DNA of 8,528 bases. Origin: Planctomycetota bacterium. Lineage in GTDB: Bacteria; Planctomycetota; UBA1135; GCA-002686595. Below are positions 6,347 to 8,528 of this stretch, piece by piece (within the stretch, counting starts at the first letter, position 1; each line of letters starts with the position of its first letter). The DNA is taken from the NCBI GenBank assembly GCA_013140785.1, contig JABFRZ010000094.1, forward strand, positions 1-8,528, read 5' to 3'. The translations under genes and the position numbers were made by a program. The notes under the pieces were generated by a model. The model saw only the letters and a list, made by a program, of their open reading frames with translations. It made no database searches and was not told where the DNA came from.

Positions 6347-6670
6347 ACGTTCCTCAGGTTGTCTGTCCGTTGCCTTGGCTCCGCCCGTGGACAGTGCGGG
6401 TCGGTGGTCGTTCGCCTGGACGCCGGAGGGACTTCCCCACCCTGCGATCGCAGCGTGAGTGATATCGGCCTCGCGTCCGGGGGCTCTTGAGGCGCGCCTG
6501 AACAATTCCGGTACGCGAGGAGGAGAAGAGAAGGCGCACCGCGGAGGCGCGGTGGGCGCGGAGGCAGAGGAGGTGGGAAGAAAAAGAGAGAAGGGAAGAG
6601 AGCCCGGAACTCTCTTCCCCTTCGCAGATCTCCGCGCTCTCCGCGTCTCCGCGGTGCGTTCTCTCTTCCT
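6347..6670. other. Intergenic region between pilC and prepilin gene
   Basis: These 324 bases hold no credible gene. The right half is a MITE-like imperfect palindrome (listed separately). The left half, which should carry the prepilin promoter on the minus strand, contains the Shine-Dalgarno element GAGGA (minus strand, plus positions 6351-6355), a perfect 12-base palindrome CTGCGATCGCAG at 6442-6453 and a near-perfect 16-base palindrome centred on GGCGCGCC at 6487-6502. I could not pick out a sigma-70 or sigma-54 promoter with acceptable spacing. The separation and the palindromic element suggest the prepilin is transcribed apart from pilB-pilC, as is common for abundant pilins. Confidence 0.5.
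6535..6658. repeat. MITE-like imperfect palindromic repeat
   Basis: Two 29-base arms (6535-6563 and 6630-6658) are inverted copies differing at three positions. Both contain CGCACCGCGGAG near the outer end and GCGCGGAG at the inner end. Between them lies a second stem, 6591-6602 with 6610-6622 (12 pairs, one bulge, loop CCCGGAA). Purine-rich flanks (GAAGAGAAGG left, its complement-like CTCTCTTCC right) extend the symmetry outward to about 6521 and 6670. The repeating 'cgcggag' text in this type of sequence is characteristic of dispersed intergenic palindromes in several GC-rich phyla, which often show up as spurious peptides such as 'HRGDAESAE' on translation. Only one copy lies in this window, so dispersal is inferred. 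It ends about 12 bases beyond the pilC stop and could also cap that transcript. Confidence 0.65.
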
Positions 6671-7942
6671 CTATTTGGCCGAGAGCTCGCCGATGATGTT
6701 CAGGATCGGCAGGAAGACCGACAGGATCACGACGCCCACGATGCCGCCCATGAAGCAGATCAGGAGCGGCTCGATCAGGCTGGTCAGCGCCTTGATCGCG
6801 GCCTTGACCTGGCTGTCGTAGAACTCGGCGATCTTCTCGAGCAAGGCCTCCAAGGCGCCGGACTTCTCGCCGATCGCGATCATGCGCACGACCATCGGCG
6901 GGAAGACCTTCGACTTCGAGAGCGGCTCGGACAGCATGTTGCCGTTGCGCACGCTGTCGCGCGAGGCCAGCACCACGTCCGAGATCACCTGGTTGCCGGC
7001 GGTCGCGGCCACGATGTCGAGCGTGGCCATGATCGGCACGCCCGAACGCACCAGGGTCGAGAAGGTGCGTGAGAAGCGCGCCAGACACACCTTGCGCGTG
7101 AGCGGACCGAAGACCGGCACCCTCAGGGCCACGTGGTCGAGCAAGAGCGCGCCCTTGGGCGTCTTCTTCAGCACCATGAAGCCGGCCACCAGCCCGGCCA
7201 TGCCGACGAAGACCAGGTACCACTTCGTGCGCAGCCAGTCGGAGATCGCCAGCGTGGTCTTGGTCAATGCCGGCAGCTCGGCGCCCAGGCCGTCGAACAC
7301 TTCCTTGAAGCCAGGCACGACCCCGATCATCAGGAAGGCCGTGATCGAGAGCACCAGCACCAGCGAGATGACCGGGTAGGTCATGGCCGAGCGGATCTCG
7401 CGCTTCAGCTCCTCACTGGCCTCGACGTAGTCGGCCAAGCGCTGCAGGATCACGTCCATCTGGCCCGAGGCCTCGCCGGCCGTGACCATGCTGACGTACA
7501 GCGGCGAGAAGGCCTTCGGGCACGAGCTCATGGCCGCGGAGAGGTCCGAGCCGCCGCGCAGGCTAGAGGCGAGGCGCTTGCAGGTGGCCTTCATGCCGGG
7601 CGTCTCGGCCTGCTCGGCCAGGACCTCGATCGCCTCCATGAGCGAGATGCCGGCGCTGATCATGGTCGAGAGCTGGCGCGTGAAGATCACCAGCTCGGTC
7701 TTGGTGGCGCTGGGCTTCTTCGAGAACAACCCGCCGAGGCCGCCGCCTCCGCCGCTGCCGCCCGAGCTCGAGCCGGAGGTCTTGGCCTCGGCCTTGGGTG
7801 CCTTGCCGCCCTCCTCGACCTTGAGGATGATCAGCTCGCGGCCGCGCAGCTGGTTGACCGCCTCGTTGCGATCGCTCGCCTGGATCGTGCCTTGGACCGT
7901 CTTGCCGGACTTGTCCTTGGCTGCGTACTGGAAGTTGGCCAC
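6671..7942 (-). CDS. pilC: Type IV pilus / type II secretion inner-membrane platform protein (PilC/GspF)
   Basis: A 423-residue member of the PilC/GspF family, the polytopic inner-membrane protein that couples the cytoplasmic ATPase to pilin assembly. After an N-terminal region (1-45, MANFQYAAKDKSGK, with the family's 'G-T-I-Q-A' strand) comes a Gly/Ser-rich linker (57-71). Two T2SSF domains follow, about 84-209 and 287-409, each with the LSTMISAGISLMEAI / FSTLVRSGVPIMATL and GEASG / GEKSG signatures. Membrane segments are predicted near 191-210, 241-259 and 393-414, matching the family's three-helix layout. The start is GTG at 7942, preceded by GAGGA eight bases upstream. The gene lies 46 bases after the PilB-like ATPase stop, so the two are probably co-transcribed. 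It could equally be called gspF; pilC is preferred because the following gene is a pilin rather than a GspG-type pseudopilin. Family assignment is secure. Confidence 0.95.
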   Translation of the reverse strand: MANFQYAAKDKSGKTVQGTIQASDRNEAVNQLRGRELIILKVEEGGKAPKAEAKTSGSSSGGSGGGGGLGGLFSKKPSATKTELVIFTRQLSTMISAGISLMEAIEVLAEQAETPGMKATCKRLASSLRGGSDLSAAMSSCPKAFSPLYVSMVTAGEASGQMDVILQRLADYVEASEELKREIRSAMTYPVISLVLVLSITAFLMIGVVPGFKEVFDGLGAELPALTKTTLAISDWLRTKWYLVFVGMAGLVAGFMVLKKTPKGALLLDHVALRVPVFGPLTRKVCLARFSRTFSTLVRSGVPIMATLDIVAATAGNQVISDVVLASRDSVRNGNMLSEPLSKSKVFPPMVVRMIAIGEKSGALEALLEKIAEFYDSQVKAAIKALTSLIEPLLICFMGGIVGVVILSVFLPILNIIGELSAK

Positions 7943-7950
7943 CGTTGTCG

Positions 7951-7955
7951 TCCTC
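7951..7955 (-). promoter_or_regulatory. Shine-Dalgarno site for GTG start of PilC
   Basis: Read on the minus strand this is GAGGA, eight bases before the GTG at 7942. It supports that start, which also matches the usual family N-terminus M-A-x-F-x-Y. Confidence 0.6.
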
Positions 7956-7988
7956 GTTTCGTCTCTGATTCGTCGGGGGGAGCGGGGG

Positions 7989-8528
7989 CTAGTCCCCCAT
8001 CGTGATTCGCAGGGTCTCTTCCAGGGACGTCTTGCCGCGCATGGCGTTGAGCACGCCGATGCGCCGCAGGGTGAGCATCCCTTCCTCGAGACCCTTGTGC
8101 TTCAACTCCGCCACCGATCGACCCTCGACGACCATGCGCTTGAGGTCGTGCGAGAGCGGCAGCGTCTCGAGCAGCGCCATGCGCCCGCGGTAGCCGCTCT
8201 TGCAGCGCGGGCAGCCGGCCACGTTGGGGCCGTAGAGCTGCAGGTCGGCGAGCTCGGTCTCGACCAGGCCGATGGCCTCGAGCTCCTTGCGCGGCACGTC
8301 CACCTGGACGCGGCAGTGCTCGCACAGCTTGCGCACCAGCCGTTGGGCCGCCACCAGGATCACCGAGCTCGACACGAGGTACGGGTCGATGCCCATGTCC
8401 ACCAGGCGCGTCACGGCCTGCACGGCGTCGTTGGTGTGCAGGGTCGAGAGCACCAGGTGGCCCGTGAGCGCGGCCTTGACGGCGATCTCGGCCGTTTCCT
8501 TGTCGCGGATCTCGCCCACCAGGATGAC
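7989..8528 (-). CDS. pilB: PilB/GspE type IV pilus assembly ATPase (partial; N-terminus beyond right edge)
   Basis: The last 179 residues of a secretion ATPase; the frame is open to the right edge, so the N-terminal two-thirds are missing. Visible motifs: the Walker B segment VILVGEIRD (residues 1-9 of the visible part, Glu6), then ETAEIAVKAALTGHL and the His box HLVLSTLHTNDA (24-35, His24 and His31), then the QRLVRKLCEHC stretch with a tetracysteine zinc motif (Cys69, Cys72, Cys106, Cys109). The C-terminus reads SLEETLRITMGD, typical of the family. The enzyme hydrolyses ATP in the cytoplasm to drive pilin insertion through PilC. The tetracysteine and context favour an assembly ATPase over the retraction ATPase PilT, which lacks it. 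A GTG at 8519 is only an internal codon, not the start. It is separated by 46 bases from the downstream platform gene. GspE is the alternative name if this is a secretion system. Confidence 0.95.
   Translation of the reverse strand, partial: VILVGEIRDKETAEIAVKAALTGHLVLSTLHTNDAVQAVTRLVDMGIDPYLVSSSVILVAAQRLVRKLCEHCRVQVDVPRKELEAIGLVETELADLQLYGPNVAGCPRCKSGYRGRMALLETLPLSHDLKRMVVEGRSVAELKHKGLEEGMLTLRRIGVLNAMRGKTSLEETLRITMGD

Noticed and set aside
6444..6451. GCGATCGC (HIP1-like octamer), also at 2288-2295 and 7868-7875
   Set aside because: Three copies exceed a rough chance expectation of less than one, but two lie inside coding sequence and the number is too small to claim a genome signature.
6354..7223. 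289-residue minus-strand frame spanning pilC and the intergenic region
   Set aside because: Its middle part is the translated palindromic repeat and the rest is an alternative frame of pilC. No independent protein features are present.

Overview
The window is a GC-rich, gene-dense stretch of a bacterial chromosome (roughly two-thirds G+C by eye). It encodes mostly envelope and surface proteins. The style suggests a planctomycete- or deltaproteobacteria-like Gram-negative: Gly-rich lipoproteins with Ig-like domains, a type IV pilus/type II secretion cluster, GTG starts, and few Shine-Dalgarno sites on some genes. The lineage is an inference, because no rRNA or other phylogenetic marker is present.

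Layout from left to right. (1) Positions 1-1889, minus strand: the first 629 residues of a large lipoprotein that runs off the left edge. It has a lipobox signal peptide, two regions resembling bacterial Ig-like folds and a Gly-rich, beta-helix-like region. (2) Positions 1890-2193: a divergent intergenic region with several inverted repeats. (3) Positions 2194-3066, plus strand: a small lipoprotein with HEAT-like alpha-helical repeats. It is followed after 19 nt by (4) positions 3086-3850, plus strand: a clear TatD-family metal-dependent hydrolase. (5) Positions 3851-4020: a leader region with strong hairpins and the best Shine-Dalgarno site in the window. (6) Positions 4021-5451, plus strand: a secreted protein of unknown function that appears to be built from three internal repeats about 139 residues apart. 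(7) Positions 5490-5525: a perfect 16-bp terminator-type hairpin between convergent genes. (8) Positions 5549-6346, minus strand: a type IV prepilin with an unusually large C-terminal domain. (9) Positions 6347-6670: an intergenic region holding a MITE-like imperfect palindrome. (10) Positions 6671-7942, minus strand: a PilC/GspF inner-membrane platform protein. (11) Positions 7989-8528, minus strand: the C-terminal 179 residues of a PilB/GspE assembly ATPase, which runs off the right edge.

How the genes fit together. On the minus strand the order is ATPase, platform protein, prepilin, the core of a type IV pilus or pseudopilus machine. PilB would power the assembly, PilC would couple it to the inner membrane, and the prepilin would be the assembled subunit. 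The two lipoproteins and the secreted repeat protein are surface or periplasmic proteins whose link to the pilus machine is only positional. TatD is a housekeeping nuclease-like protein that probably shares a transcript with the HEAT lipoprotein.

I found no CRISPR array, tRNA, rRNA, transposase or recognisable defence system. The least explained items are the three-repeat secreted protein, the large lipoprotein (open at the left edge and easily missed) and the MITE-like palindrome between pilC and the prepilin gene.
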